From Croceivirga sp. (lineage in GTDB: Bacteria > Bacteroidota > Bacteroidia > Flavobacteriales > Flavobacteriaceae): a stretch of DNA of 55,999 nt. The notes beneath the pieces are model-generated. The model saw nothing but the letters and a program-made list of their open reading frames with translations. It was not told where the DNA came from and ran no database searches. Below are positions 1-9,896 of this stretch, in pieces (within the stretch, counting starts at the first letter, position 1; each line of letters opens with the position of its first letter). The stretch covers positions 1 to 55,999 of the forward strand of contig JANQQQ010000032.1 in the NCBI GenBank assembly GCA_028284935.1. Direction: 5' to 3'. The position numbers and the translations under genes were made by a program.

Positions 1-1
1 C

Positions 2-787
2 AACTGTAATTTTGTACGGTTGGCCCATTACCCTCACAATGAACACATGCCCCGCCTGGCGGATCAGCTGGGTATTTTACTTTGGGAAGAAATACCGGTG
101 TACTGGGGAATCGACTATGAGAATCCCGAAGCGTTTGCACAGGCGAAATGCCAATTGGAAACCCTGGTGCATCGCGATAAAAACCGGGCAAGCGTAATTG
201 TGTGGTCCGTGGCAAACGAAACACCGGAAGTACCTTCACGACTCAGGTTTCTAAGGGATTTAAAGAAGATTGCCCTTGCCATTGACGACACCCGATTCAT
301 CAGTGCTGCTCTGGAAAGGGATGAAAAAAGCACCGCCGATACCGTTAAGATCCCTGACCCATTTGCCGAAGATGTGGATATGATCGCTTGTAATGAATAC
401 ATCGGTTGGTACTCGGGCTTACCAGAACGATGTGCTGAAGTAACATGGGAACTACCTGATAACAAACCGTTTTTTGTCAGCGAGTTTGGGGGTGGGGCGC
501 TGTACAATTATCATGGCGACAAGCTTACACGATGGACAGAAGAATACCAGGAGTATCTCTATGAGGAGCAGCTAAAAATGCTGCGAAAGATTTCCACTTT
601 ACGGGGGATGACCCCATGGATTTTGGCCGATTTTAGATCCCCAAGAAGAAACCTGCCCTTAATTCAAGACGGTTGGAACCGAAAAGGGCTGATTTCTAAT
701 GGAGGTTTTAAAAAGAAGGCCTTTTACATTCTAAAGGCGTATTATGATGAGATGGAGAAAAAATACGATTACACCGTAAGGGATTAA
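2..787 (+). CDS. Glycoside hydrolase family 2 beta-glucuronidase-like enzyme, 3' part only
   Basis: The frame is open from base 2, so the gene begins before the window and only the C-terminal ~261 residues are seen. They cover most of the GH2 TIM-barrel. Visible are a [10 protein letters not shown] segment, the acid/base Glu in VWSVANE and the nucleophile Glu in FVSEFGGG. These are hallmarks of GH2 beta-glucuronidase/galactosidase enzymes, which cleave a terminal glycoside with retention. Its last 4 bases overlap the convergent uxuA stop. Next to a full uronate breakdown cluster, a glucuronide substrate such as an algal polysaccharide fragment is the likely job; that is inference. The N-terminal jelly-roll domain and any signal peptide lie outside. 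Beta-galactosidase activity cannot be excluded. Confidence 0.88.
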   Translation, partial: NCNFVRLAHYPHNEHMPRLADQLGILLWEEIPVYWGIDYENPEAFAQAKCQLETLVHRDKNRASVIVWSVANETPEVPSRLRFLRDLKKIALAIDDTRFISAALERDEKSTADTVKIPDPFAEDVDMIACNEYIGWYSGLPERCAEVTWELPDNKPFFVSEFGGGALYNYHGDKLTRWTEEYQEYLYEEQLKMLRKISTLRGMTPWILADFRSPRRNLPLIQDGWNRKGLISNGGFKKKAFYILKAYYDEMEKKYDYTVRD

Positions 788-1959
788 TCCAATCCATTCC
801 TTTGTACAATAGCATGTTCCAATCCCCGCAATTCTGCTAAGCCTTTTAATCGGCCAATAGCTGTATAGCCCGGATTAGCGGTTTTATTCAAATCATCAAG
901 GATTTGATGGCCATGATCGGGGCGCATTGGGAGCGACAGATTTCTTCGCTGTTGAAGGGTAAAAAGGGCCTTCATTACTTCGAACATAGGCACATCTCCC
1001 TCCAAATGGTTGGCTTCATGAAAATTACCTTCTTCATCCCGTTGTGTACTTCTTAAATGCACAAAATGGATACGATCTTCAAAGGTTTGGATCATGTCCA
1101 CCAAATCATTGTCCGGGCGAACACCAAAGGAGCCAGTGCAAAAAGTCAAACCATTGTGTAAACTAGGGGTCCCCTTTATAATTCGCAATATGTCATTGGC
1201 AGTACTCACTACTCTTGGCAATCCAAAAATGTCAAATGGCGGGTCGTCCGGGTGGATAGCCATGTTGACCCCTACTTCTTCACAAACCGGAATGATTTCG
1301 TCCAGAAAAAGTTTCAGGTGCCATCCCAATTTTTTGTGGTCAATGTCATTATACTTATCAAGTTGCTGCTGAAATTGCGCTACCGAGTAGCCCTCCTCTG
1401 CACCCGGTAATCCTGCAATAATGGTTTGGGTAAGTTTCGCTCTATCCGAGGCATTCATTTGCTCAAACCGGGCTTTTCCTCTGGCAAGCTGCTCTGTTGT
1501 GTAGCTTCTTTCCGCATAAGGACGTTTTAGAATGAACACGTCAAAGGCTATCAAGGAAGCAGTTTCAAACCGTAAGGCCTTTGCGCCGTTAGGGAGCTCA
1601 TAGGCAAGGGCCGTACGCGTCCAATCCAGAATGGGCATAAAATTATAACAAACGGTTTGGATTCCCGCTTCGGCCAAGTTGCGAATGCATTGCTTGTACA
1701 CTTCAATATAGCGTGCATATTGGCCACTTCGTGTTTTGATATCCTCATGAACAGGAATACTTTCCACTACACTCCACCGAAGTCCTGCTGATGCGATCAA
1801 AGCTTTTCTCCTCTCAATTTCTGCAAGGGTCCATACCTCTCCATTGGGAATGTGATGCAAGGCAGTCACGACACCTGTGGCGCCGGCCTGATCAATATCG
1901 GAAAGGCTCACGGGGTCACCAGGTCCGTACCAGCGCATGGTTTGCTCTAACAATTTCAT
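784..1959 (-). CDS. uxuA: Mannonate dehydratase
   Basis: 391 residues, the normal length of UxuA, which dehydrates D-mannonate to 2-keto-3-deoxygluconate in cytosolic glucuronate catabolism. Family marks are present in order: IHPDDPP (His236), FCTGS (Cys274), FVHLRS (His301) and MRPDHGHQ (His349, His351), the metal-site residues of this TIM-barrel enzyme. The ATG at 1959 follows the SDR stop by 21 bases. It is therefore probably the last gene of the minus-strand uxaA-SDR-uxuA operon. The product feeds the KDG kinase encoded across the divergent gap. Confidence 0.95.
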   Translation of the reverse strand: MKLLEQTMRWYGPGDPVSLSDIDQAGATGVVTALHHIPNGEVWTLAEIERRKALIASAGLRWSVVESIPVHEDIKTRSGQYARYIEVYKQCIRNLAEAGIQTVCYNFMPILDWTRTALAYELPNGAKALRFETASLIAFDVFILKRPYAERSYTTEQLARGKARFEQMNASDRAKLTQTIIAGLPGAEEGYSVAQFQQQLDKYNDIDHKKLGWHLKLFLDEIIPVCEEVGVNMAIHPDDPPFDIFGLPRVVSTANDILRIIKGTPSLHNGLTFCTGSFGVRPDNDLVDMIQTFEDRIHFVHLRSTQRDEEGNFHEANHLEGDVPMFEVMKALFTLQQRRNLSLPMRPDHGHQILDDLNKTANPGYTAIGRLKGLAELRGLEHAIVQRNGLD

Positions 1960-1980
1960 TTTTTAGGTTCCTTTTTTGCT

Positions 1981-2796
1981 TTATACTCCAGAATAAGCGC
2001 TAAAACCACCATCAATCTCCATAATAGTTCCCGTTACAAATTGGGATGCCTCACTGCATAGATAATGCATGGCACCGAGTAACTCATTGGGTTGGCCAAA
2101 ACGATGCATGGGGGTATTGGAAATAATCTTAGTAGCACGTTCGGTATAGCTACCATCTGTATTCGTCAATAGTTCTTTGTTCTGCTTGGTCAGAAAGAAA
2201 CCCGGCGCTACCCCATTAACACGCATCTCAGGACCGTACTTCTGGGCAAACTCCACTGCAAGCCATTTGGTCAGGTTATCAATAGCGGCTTTCGAAGAAG
2301 AATACCCCATTACCCGGGTCAATGGACGCTCCGCGGACATGCTGGAAATGTTAATGATACTTCCCTTCTTGGTATCGAGAAAAAGCGGAAGAAATGACTT
2401 AATGGACAGATAGGTTCCTACATAATTGAGATCGATAATTCTTCTCAAGGCTTCTACGTCGCTATCCAATAATGTCTGCTCCGGTGCGATAGTGGCACCT
2501 TCCATATTACCTCCGGCTGCATTAATGAGCACGTCCAATGATCCAATTCTAGACTTGACCAAAGCTGCAACCCGTTTTAGGTCCTCCTCGTCGGTTACAT
2601 CACAACCAAAACCAATGGCCTGACCGCCATTGGATTGTATCTGTTCAACGATTTGTTGAGCATCCGCCAATGCTCTTCCCAATACCATGAGATGTGCGCC
2701 TTGAGAAGAAAGGTATTTGGACCATTCCGAACCTAAAACCCCAGTTCCACCAGTAATAAGAATGTTTTTTCCCTTAATATCAAATAAGCTATTCAT
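1981..2796 (-). CDS. SDR-family oxidoreductase, probable D-mannonate (fructuronate) oxidoreductase
   Basis: 271-residue classical short-chain dehydrogenase. The N-terminal TGGTGVLGSEW is the Rossmann glycine motif (cofactor NAD or NADP not decided), NAAGG is the structural motif, and a catalytic Ser (NISSMSAE) precedes YSSSK. It sits between uxaA and uxuA with 10-21 base gaps, where a fructuronate reductase is needed to make mannonate. No classical long-chain UxuB is visible in the window, so this SDR probably replaces it, an arrangement common in Bacteroidota. A role as gluconate or tagaturonate oxidoreductase is possible and sequence alone cannot decide. Confidence 0.85.
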   Translation of the reverse strand: MNSLFDIKGKNILITGGTGVLGSEWSKYLSSQGAHLMVLGRALADAQQIVEQIQSNGGQAIGFGCDVTDEEDLKRVAALVKSRIGSLDVLINAAGGNMEGATIAPEQTLLDSDVEALRRIIDLNYVGTYLSIKSFLPLFLDTKKGSIINISSMSAERPLTRVMGYSSSKAAIDNLTKWLAVEFAQKYGPEMRVNGVAPGFFLTKQNKELLTNTDGSYTERATKIISNTPMHRFGQPNELLGAMHYLCSEASQFVTGTIMEIDGGFSAYSGV

Positions 2797-2806
2797 CTAT
2801 AATCGT

Positions 2807-4447
2807 TTAAAGAGAGATTCCTCGCTTCCAAGGTATAAAATCATCCTGACCTAATTGTTGGGCCTTGGTTTTCCTTTTTCCACTGGCTATATCGATAATG
2901 AATTCCATGAGTTCCTCACCCATTTGTGGTATGGATTTCTCGCCTGTAATCACAGCTCCTGCATCCACATCGATAATATCAGGCATTCGTTTGGCCAACT
3001 TGCTATTGGATGCGATTTTGATGACCGGGGCAATAGGATTTCCCGTAGGGGTGCCCAGGCCGGTAGTGAACAAAATAATATTGGCCCCAGAACCTGCCAA
3101 CGCTGTGGTACTTTCCACATCATTTCCAGGGGTGCATAGTAATTGTAACCCAGGTTTTTGGGCGTACTCTGCATAATCAAGGACGTCGGTTATGGGAGAC
3201 AAACCCCCTTTCTTGGCCGCCCCGGCACTCTTCATGGCATCCGTTATTAAACCATCTTTAATGTTGCCAGGACTGGGATTCATGTCAAATCCGGAACCTA
3301 TGGCCACTGCAGCCGCAGAATATGTATTCATCAAGTGCACAAACTTGTTCGCAATGGTGTCGTTGACGCATCGGTTGAGGAGTTGTTGTTCCACTCCACA
3401 GAGTTCGGGAAATTCTGCCAACATCGTTTTTCCACCCAAAGCCACTAAGATATCTGAAACATGACCCACGGCCGGATTTGCCGAAATTCCCGAAAATCCA
3501 TCAGAACCCCCACATTCCAGCCCAATGGTCAATTTTTCCAAAGGGGCAGGTTGGCGTATCGTCTTGTTTGCTTCCGTCAGTCCTTCAAAGGTGTGATGGA
3601 TAGCTTTTACCAAAAGGGCTTCTTCCGTTCCCTCTTTTTGTTGTTCCAGAATGTATAAGGGCTTATCAAAATTGGGATTGAGAACATTCAACTTATCCCT
3701 CAGAATGGCGATTTGGGCATTCTGGCATCCTAAACTTAGAATGGTACCGCCTGCTACATTCGGATTATTTAAATACCCTGCAATCAAGGCACAAAGTGCT
3801 TCGGAATCTTGTCGTATTCCACCGCAGCCCCCCTGATGGGTCAGGAACTTGATACCATCCATCCGCCCAAAAATCGGAGATACATTGATGTGTTCCTCTT
3901 CCAATACTACGGAATCATTGTGGGTACCTTCACGTTGATAACTGTTCACTAACTTTCTTACGTAACTTTTGTATTTATTGGGAGGTACAAAACCCAATTC
4001 CTCCAAAAAGGCGTCCTTCAAAACGTTAACGTTGCGGTTTTCGCAAAATACCAGAGGAATCACAATCCAGTAATTGGCAGTACCCACTTGACCGTCGGAA
4101 CGATGATAGCCCTTGAAAGTACGTCCTTTAAATTGGGAGACATCAGGCATTTCCCACAATAGGTTTTGGTCTCGATTTCCGAAATCCTCAGTTTCATGGG
4201 ATACGTTATCCACCGTGAGCGCTTCACCCTGGGTAATGTATTTATTGGCCTTTCCCACCACACCACCGTACATGAAAATCCTATCACCCTTCATCAAATC
4301 CATTTGAGCAAACTTGTGTTTGGCCCTTACAGCCTCCTGTAAAAGAAAAGTAGTGCCATTCCATTGTATTTCGGTTCCAGTTTCCAATGCTTCCAAGGCC
4401 ACCAGGACATTATCCGAAGGATGAATTTTGATGAATTTCTGTTTCAT
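2807..4447 (-). CDS. uxaA: Altronate dehydratase
   Basis: 546 residues. Residues ~1-80 form the small SAF-like N-terminal domain, which includes MYGGVVGKA. The rest is the UxaA/GarD catalytic domain with QGGCGGIRQD, NPSPGNIKDG, SGANIILFTTG and GNPIAPVIKIASN. The family is an iron-dependent dehydratase that converts altronate to 2-keto-3-deoxygluconate, the galacturonate branch that joins glucuronate breakdown at KDG. It is the first gene of the minus-strand operon, with a 127-base divergent gap to kdgK containing the large palindrome. The isomerase UxaC and a tagaturonate reductase UxaB are not in the window. Confidence 0.93.
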   Translation of the reverse strand: MKQKFIKIHPSDNVLVALEALETGTEIQWNGTTFLLQEAVRAKHKFAQMDLMKGDRIFMYGGVVGKANKYITQGEALTVDNVSHETEDFGNRDQNLLWEMPDVSQFKGRTFKGYHRSDGQVGTANYWIVIPLVFCENRNVNVLKDAFLEELGFVPPNKYKSYVRKLVNSYQREGTHNDSVVLEEEHINVSPIFGRMDGIKFLTHQGGCGGIRQDSEALCALIAGYLNNPNVAGGTILSLGCQNAQIAILRDKLNVLNPNFDKPLYILEQQKEGTEEALLVKAIHHTFEGLTEANKTIRQPAPLEKLTIGLECGGSDGFSGISANPAVGHVSDILVALGGKTMLAEFPELCGVEQQLLNRCVNDTIANKFVHLMNTYSAAAVAIGSGFDMNPSPGNIKDGLITDAMKSAGAAKKGGLSPITDVLDYAEYAQKPGLQLLCTPGNDVESTTALAGSGANIILFTTGLGTPTGNPIAPVIKIASNSKLAKRMPDIIDVDAGAVITGEKSIPQMGEELMEFIIDIASGKRKTKAQQLGQDDFIPWKRGISL

Positions 4448-4464
4448 TTCAAATTAAATTGCTA

Positions 4465-4490
4465 ATATTGTGCAATCGATTGCACAATAT
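4465..4490. promoter_or_regulatory. Perfect 26-bp palindrome, probable LacI-family operator
   Basis: A 26-base perfect inverted repeat with core TGCAATCGATTGCA lies between uxaA (start 4447) and kdgK (start 4576). A fully symmetric site with a central CG is typical of LacI-family operators. One site here could repress both uronate operons until an inducer is present. No LacI- or GntR-type gene for it is in the window, so the regulator is unidentified. Confidence 0.75.
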
Positions 4491-4575
4491 AACTAAAAAT
4501 CCTTGACTTTTTCTCAGGCAATTCAAAAATTGTAGATTTTAATTCGTAGTATCACTACTTAAATTTAGTACTATA

Positions 4576-5613
4576 ATGAACAAAGTAATCACCTTTGGTG
4601 AAATTATGTTGCGCTTGGCTCCACCAGGATTCCTTCGTTTTTCCCAAACCAACTCATTTGACGTAGTGTATGGGGGCGGGGAATCCAACGTAGCCGTATC
4701 ATTGGCTAATTATGGGGTTCCTGTTGATTTTGTAACAAGGCTACCGGAAAACGATTTGGGCAAATGCGCTATGATGGAACTGCGCAAGCGGGGCGTTAAC
4801 GTGGATAATATTATATGGGGAGGTGAGCGTTTGGGCATCTATTTTTTAGAAACCGGTGCCGTGGCTCGTGGGAGCAAAGTGGTTTATGATAGGGCCTATT
4901 CGGCCATGTCCCAAATTGAGAAAGGTATGATAGATTGGGAAGGTGTTTTTAAAGATGCAAGTTGGTTTCACTGGACAGGCATCACCCCAGCAATTTCCCA
5001 GGGCGCTGCCGATGCTTGTTTGGAGGCATGCGAGATGGCGAGTAATATGGGGGTGACCATATCAACCGATTTAAACTATCGAAAAAAGCTTTGGAAATAC
5101 GGCATAGTACCCGAAAAAATCATGACTCCCCTAGTGGAACACTGTGACATTATTTTAGGCAACGAAGAAGATGCCGAAAAACACTTCGGAATTCATCCGG
5201 AGGATGTGGACGTTACCCAAGGGCATTCAGTGAGCACAAAAGCTTTTGAGTCGGTCTGCAAACAAATGATGGATAAATTCCCTAAAGCCAAAAAAGTAAT
5301 CACTACTTTGAGGGGCTCAATCAGTGCCTCTCACAACACTTGGGCCGGAGTGCTATATGATGGCAAAACCTTATATGAGTCCAACACCTATCAAATAACG
5401 CATATTGTTGATCGCGTTGGTGGGGGTGACTCTTTCATGGGGGGATTGATTTACGGACTTTTAACCTATGGAGGAGATGACCAGAAAGCCCTGGATTTTG
5501 CCGTAGCGGCCTCCTGTCTAAAACATACAATCAAGGGAGATGCCAATCAAGTCACCATTGAAGAGGTTGAAAAGCTCATGGGCGGGGACGCTTCGGGAAG
5601 GGTGTCGAGATAA
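4576..5613 (+). CDS. kdgK: 2-keto-3-deoxygluconate kinase (PfkB family)
   Basis: 345-residue ribokinase/PfkB sugar kinase. GGGESNVAVSLANYG is the substrate-binding N-terminal signature and DRVGGGDSFMGGLIYG holds the anion hole and catalytic Asp. It phosphorylates KDG from the UxuA and UxaA reactions to KDPG, the substrate of the aldolase that starts 15 bases downstream. It opens the plus-strand operon kdgK-eda-TRAP. PfkB specificity cannot be read from motifs, so the KDG assignment rests on length, similarity of the N-terminus to KdgK and this context. Confidence 0.9.
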   Translation: MNKVITFGEIMLRLAPPGFLRFSQTNSFDVVYGGGESNVAVSLANYGVPVDFVTRLPENDLGKCAMMELRKRGVNVDNIIWGGERLGIYFLETGAVARGSKVVYDRAYSAMSQIEKGMIDWEGVFKDASWFHWTGITPAISQGAADACLEACEMASNMGVTISTDLNYRKKLWKYGIVPEKIMTPLVEHCDIILGNEEDAEKHFGIHPEDVDVTQGHSVSTKAFESVCKQMMDKFPKAKKVITTLRGSISASHNTWAGVLYDGKTLYESNTYQITHIVDRVGGGDSFMGGLIYGLLTYGGDDQKALDFAVAASCLKHTIKGDANQVTIEEVEKLMGGDASGRVSR

Positions 5614-5628
5614 CTAGTAACATTGCAC

Positions 5629-6294
5629 ATGGATAAAACCAATCATCAAGCGCTATTGAATGGAATGCAGGAAACAGGATTGATTCCTGTGTTTAACCAT
5701 GCTCAAATTGAGGTCGCTAAAAAAGTGATCGATGCATGCTATAATGGCGGAGTCCGCATTTTTGAGTTTACCAACCGTGGTGAAAATGCATTGGATGTTT
5801 TTGGGAAACTTGCGGCCTACGCCCGGCAATACGATGATCTTTATTTGGGAGTTGGGACGATTTTTTCCAAAGCTGATGCCAAGCGATCTTTGGACAATGG
5901 TGCCCAATTTATAGTCTCACCGGCCTTGATCCCTGAAATTGCCCATTTTGCCAATCAAAACGATGTACTTTGGGTTCCTGGCTGCGGCACAGTTACCGAG
6001 ATCTATAAAGCCCTTCAACTTCAAGCAAAGTTGATCAAAATATTTCCCGGGAGCGTGCTGGGTCCGGGATTCGTGAAATCGGTAAAAGCGGTATATCCTA
6101 AGGTCCCTATTATGCCCACAGGTGGGGTAAAACCTACTGAAGAGAACCTATTTGCTTGGTTTAGCTCGGGGGTGCATTGTGTGGGCATGGGCAGCCAGCT
6201 GTTCAATGCGAATTTGATTGCTGCCGGAAATTTTGAAAGCATAACCCAATCGGTAGCTGAGGCTTTGGCAATCATCAAAATAATCAGGGAATAG
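5629..6294 (+). CDS. eda: KDPG/KHG aldolase
   Basis: About 221 residues of the class I Entner-Doudoroff aldolase that splits KDPG into pyruvate and glyceraldehyde 3-phosphate. The Schiff-base Lys is in LIKIFPGSVLGPGF, a phosphate-binding PTGGVKPT follows, and FEFTNRG carries the catalytic Glu. The ATG at 5629 is preferred over a TTG two codons upstream. It follows kdgK closely and is followed after 1 base by the transporter gene, so it is mid-operon. Confidence 0.94.
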   Translation: MDKTNHQALLNGMQETGLIPVFNHAQIEVAKKVIDACYNGGVRIFEFTNRGENALDVFGKLAAYARQYDDLYLGVGTIFSKADAKRSLDNGAQFIVSPALIPEIAHFANQNDVLWVPGCGTVTEIYKALQLQAKLIKIFPGSVLGPGFVKSVKAVYPKVPIMPTGGVKPTEENLFAWFSSGVHCVGMGSQLFNANLIAAGNFESITQSVAEALAIIKIIRE

Positions 6295-6295
6295 T

Positions 6296-7270
6296 TTGAA
6301 ATTCAAGTGGCTCTTTTTCGTTTTCGTTGGAATGCTTTTCTTGGGTTGCCACCCCGGAGAAAATTCTAAAATACTTCGATTGGCCCATGGCTTGGATACC
6401 AATCACCCAGTGCACAGAGCCATGGTCAACCTGGGGGAACGTCTGAAGACCAATTCCAAAGGAAAGTTAACGGTAAAAATATATCCCAGTGGTCAATTGG
6501 GTGCAGAGCGGGAATGTCTGGAACTGCTTCAAATAGGGAGTCTGGACATCACCAAAGTGTCGGCTGCGGTCCTCGAAAACTTCGTGCCGGAATATAAGGT
6601 ATTGAGTGTTCCCTATCTCTTTCGTGATAAAGCACATTCCCATCAAATCTATGACAGTCCCGTTGGGCGTCAATTTTTGATTAAAGGCGAGGACTATCGT
6701 TTACGGGGACTTTGCTTTTACGATGCAGGTAGCCGAAGTTTTTACACCAAGGACAAGGCCATTAAAACTCCCGAGGATTTGAAAGGTATGAAGATACGGG
6801 TACAGAAAAGCAACATGGCCGTGAGTATGGTACAGCAATTGGGAGGTTCTCCGACGCCGATTTCTTGGGGAGAATTGTATACAGCCCTACAACAGGGAGT
6901 AGTTGACGGAGCAGAAAACAATCTCCCTAGTTTTCATACTTCAAAACACTATGAAGTCTGTAACTACTACAGTTTTGACGAACATACCGCAGTACCTGAC
7001 GTGCTGCTTGTTGGCACTGAAACCTGGCAACGATTGAACAACGAAGAAAAAAAATGGCTACAGGAGGCTGCAGATGCCTCGGCCCTCTATCAACGTGAAT
7101 TATGGGCCAAAGCGGAAGAAAGGGCACTTACCGAGATCAAGGAAGCCGGAGTGAAAGTAAACTATCCGGACAAGTCGTTATTTGCCGAAAAAACAAGCGC
7201 TTTTGATGCCCTTTTTGAAAAAGGCTCTGAATCACTATTCCTCTTGGAATCGATACGAGAAATACGATAA
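6296..7270 (+). CDS. TRAP transporter substrate-binding lipoprotein (DctP family)
   Basis: 324 residues starting at a TTG one base after the aldolase stop. Residues 1-18 are a signal peptide ending in a lipobox (LFLGC), so the receptor is probably membrane-anchored. The DctP fold is clear: NHPVHRAM, YPSGQLGAERECLEL, LKGMKIRVQKS (with the conserved carboxylate-binding Arg) and GVVDGAENN. TRAP receptors deliver organic acids to a sodium-driven DctQM permease. In this operon a uronate or aldonate ligand is most likely; that is inference from context. Confidence 0.92.
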   Translation: MKFKWLFFVFVGMLFLGCHPGENSKILRLAHGLDTNHPVHRAMVNLGERLKTNSKGKLTVKIYPSGQLGAERECLELLQIGSLDITKVSAAVLENFVPEYKVLSVPYLFRDKAHSHQIYDSPVGRQFLIKGEDYRLRGLCFYDAGSRSFYTKDKAIKTPEDLKGMKIRVQKSNMAVSMVQQLGGSPTPISWGELYTALQQGVVDGAENNLPSFHTSKHYEVCNYYSFDEHTAVPDVLLVGTETWQRLNNEEKKWLQEAADASALYQRELWAKAEERALTEIKEAGVKVNYPDKSLFAEKTSAFDALFEKGSESLFLLESIREIR

Positions 7271-7780
7271 ATGAGAAAGCGGGTGAACCTACTTCTGGAA
7301 AAGCTTCTGTTGGTCATCATGACCGTAATGTTGCTTTCAGTGATTTGGCAGGTAGTGTCCCGATACGTGTTGGGGAGCCCCAGTACGTTAACCGATGAAA
7401 TAGCAAGTTTTTCCCTCATTTGGTTGGGTTTATACGGGGCAGCCTATGCTACCGGCAAAGAATTGCATCTCGCTATTGATTTGATTCCAGAGTCCGTAAT
7501 CAACAAAGCTCCTGTCTTTTATTCGGGTATCGTGGCTTTTGCCATCGTTTTGTTTGCCGTTTGCGTAATGGTGATAGGCGGTTTCAATTTATGCTATCTA
7601 ACGTTTCAGTTGCAACAGAAATCCGCCGCCCTGGAAATCCCTTTAGGATGGATTTATAGTGCGGTTCCCCTTTCCGGTCTGTTGATTACCTATTTCAGCG
7701 CAGATACCTTTTTCAAACGTAGGCGTGCCTATTTAAAAAACAAAAATGGAGTATACGGAAGCACTGATATTGGTAATTAG
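7271..7780 (+). CDS. TRAP transporter small permease subunit (DctQ family)
   Basis: 169 residues with four hydrophobic segments, the DctQ pattern, and the conserved WQVVSRYVLGSP motif after the first helix. The ATG directly follows the receptor gene's stop. Its 3' end overlaps the large permease gene by 35 bases, which suggests translational coupling. DctQ and DctM form the membrane part of the TRAP uptake system. Confidence 0.92.
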   Translation: MRKRVNLLLEKLLLVIMTVMLLSVIWQVVSRYVLGSPSTLTDEIASFSLIWLGLYGAAYATGKELHLAIDLIPESVINKAPVFYSGIVAFAIVLFAVCVMVIGGFNLCYLTFQLQQKSAALEIPLGWIYSAVPLSGLLITYFSADTFFKRRRAYLKNKNGVYGSTDIGN

Positions 7781-9041
7781 TTTTGTCATTTTATTGGCAG
7801 TCCGTGTACCCATTGCGTATAGTATTGGGCTTTCCGCATTCTTAACCTTGGTCGTTTCCATGCCTTCCTTGCCCGCAGTGACCACGTTGGCGCAGCGGAT
7901 GGCCACTTCATTGGACAGTTTTGCGTTGTTGGCCATCCCCTTTTTCATTTTAGCAGGACAAGTAATGAACCAGGGCGGGATTGCCCGTAGATTGATTGAT
8001 TTCGCTAAAGCTATTGTGGGTCCTTTACCCGGTGGATTGGCCTTTGTAAACATCATTGCCTGTATGCTTTTTGGGGCCATTTCGGGCTCTGCAGTTGCTG
8101 CAGCTTCTGCTATTGGCGGGTTCATGAATCCTATGATGGAAAAGGAAGGATACGATAAATCATTCAGCGCTGCGGTGAACATCACCAGTGCAACCACAGG
8201 GCTGATTATTCCCCCGAGCAATATTTTGATTATTTATTCTTTGGCCAGTGGAGGGGTTAGCATCGCCGCTCTGTTTTTAGCGGGCTATGTTCCCGGTATA
8301 CTCATTGGCCTGGCATTAATGTTGGTCGCAGGGGTATACGCCTGGATAAAAAAGTATCCCACCGCAAAGTCTGTTGGAATCAGTGTTTTTTTTAAACGCT
8401 TTCTGGATGCCTTCCCCAGTTTACTCTTATTGGTTGTAGTTATTGGGGGAATAGTAGCCGGGATTTTTACCGCTACCGAAGCTTCGGCAGTGGCGGTCAT
8501 TTATACGTTTGTGCTTGCCTTTGTTTACAAGGAAATCGAGTGGAAAGACGTTTCCACTATTCTTTTGGAAACCACAAAGACCACGGCCATTGTAATGTTA
8601 TTGATTGCTACCTCAGTCGCCATGAGCTGGGTGATGAGTTACGAAAGTATCCCCCAGGAAATCAGTGCCGGACTATTAAGCATTAGCAATAACCCCATAG
8701 TCATTTTGATCATTATCAACTTGATTTTACTCTTTGTGGGCATTTTTATGGACATGACCCCGGCGGTGTTGATTTTCACACCTATTTTTCTTCCCATTGT
8801 CACCGAAATGGGGATTGATCCCATTCACTTTGGAATCATCATGATCTTGAACCTTTGTATTGGGTTGTGTACTCCCCCGGTGGGATCGGTACTCTTTGTA
8901 GGTTGTGGGGTAGCCAATCTGAAAATTCAGCAAGTGGTACGTCCTTTATTACCCATGTTCATTGTAATGTTGGCTATTTTGATGATAATAACCTATGTGC
9001 CGGAATTGAGTCTATGGATTCCGGAGTTGTTTGGATTTTGA
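7746..9041 (+). CDS. TRAP transporter large permease subunit (DctM family)
   Basis: 431 residues of almost continuous membrane helices with family landmarks: RVPIAYSIGLSA, LAIPFFILAGQVMNQGGIARRLI, FGAISGSAVAAASAIG, TTGLIIPPSNILIIYS and LCTPPVGSVLFVGC. DctM is the ion-coupled translocator. It is the last gene of the kdgK operon. A 144-base gap precedes folE. Confidence 0.94.
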   Translation: MEYTEALILVISFVILLAVRVPIAYSIGLSAFLTLVVSMPSLPAVTTLAQRMATSLDSFALLAIPFFILAGQVMNQGGIARRLIDFAKAIVGPLPGGLAFVNIIACMLFGAISGSAVAAASAIGGFMNPMMEKEGYDKSFSAAVNITSATTGLIIPPSNILIIYSLASGGVSIAALFLAGYVPGILIGLALMLVAGVYAWIKKYPTAKSVGISVFFKRFLDAFPSLLLLVVVIGGIVAGIFTATEASAVAVIYTFVLAFVYKEIEWKDVSTILLETTKTTAIVMLLIATSVAMSWVMSYESIPQEISAGLLSISNNPIVILIIINLILLFVGIFMDMTPAVLIFTPIFLPIVTEMGIDPIHFGIIMILNLCIGLCTPPVGSVLFVGCGVANLKIQQVVRPLLPMFIVMLAILMIITYVPELSLWIPELFGF

Positions 9042-9185
9042 AACCATCGATTTTGAATTTGCAAAAACGGCAAGTCTAATTTTGTTTAAACTTTAACAAA
9101 TTATATTGAACAAAATGGATAGATTTACGCTTTAATCTAGAAATTAGATTTTTCAAAAATTTACGAGTTTTTTAAAACAAAATAC

Positions 9186-9890
9186 ATGAAAAACCACGAA
9201 GACGTGCTGGAAGAAGTATTACAAGCCAACGAAATACTGGAACAATTGACCCATGAGGAAATTGGGGATGATCATCTATACACCGGAGTTCATACTCCAC
9301 TTAAGAAGGGAGCCTTTGATATTCCTGACGAAAAGAAAAAAGAGATGATTGCCATCTTATTTGGCGAAATCATGGATGTGATGGGATTGGATTTAACGGA
9401 TGATTCACTGAAAGGTACTCCTAAACGTGTGGCCAAGATGTTTATTGATGAAATCTATTCCGGACTTAACCCCGCCAATAAACCCGAAGTTGCGCTGTTT
9501 GAAAATAAATATCACTACAACCAGATGTTGGTTGAAAAGGACATCACCTTCTATTCCAACTGCGAGCATCATTTTGTTCCCATCATAGGTAAGGCCCATG
9601 TAGCTTACATCTCCTCTGGAAAAGTTATTGGATTATCAAAACTAAATAGGATTGTACAGTATTTCGCCAAAAGGCCTCAGGTACAAGAACGATTGACCAA
9701 TCAAATCGCCATGGAATTACAATCCATTTTGAATACCCAAGACGTTGCGGTCATTATCGATGCCAAGCACCTTTGTGTATCATCCAGGGGAATTAAAGAT
9801 GATACCTCAGCCACGGTGACTTCTTTTTACGGTGGACAATTCAACAAAGCCGAAAAGATTCAAGAACTTCATAACTATATCAATAATTGA
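9186..9890 (+). CDS. folE: GTP cyclohydrolase I
   Basis: 234 residues. FolE converts GTP to dihydroneopterin triphosphate for folate and pterin synthesis. GTPKRVAKMF, YSNCEHHFVPIIGKAHVAYI (zinc Cys and His), KLNRIVQYFAKRPQVQERL and HLCVSSRGIKD (second zinc Cys) are all present, so it is the zinc-dependent type IA enzyme and looks intact. The first ~40 residues are an acidic extension common in flavobacterial FolE. The next gene starts 6 bases after its stop. Confidence 0.96.
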   Translation: MKNHEDVLEEVLQANEILEQLTHEEIGDDHLYTGVHTPLKKGAFDIPDEKKKEMIAILFGEIMDVMGLDLTDDSLKGTPKRVAKMFIDEIYSGLNPANKPEVALFENKYHYNQMLVEKDITFYSNCEHHFVPIIGKAHVAYISSGKVIGLSKLNRIVQYFAKRPQVQERLTNQIAMELQSILNTQDVAVIIDAKHLCVSSRGIKDDTSATVTSFYGGQFNKAEKIQELHNYINN

Positions 9891-9896
9891 TTTGTT

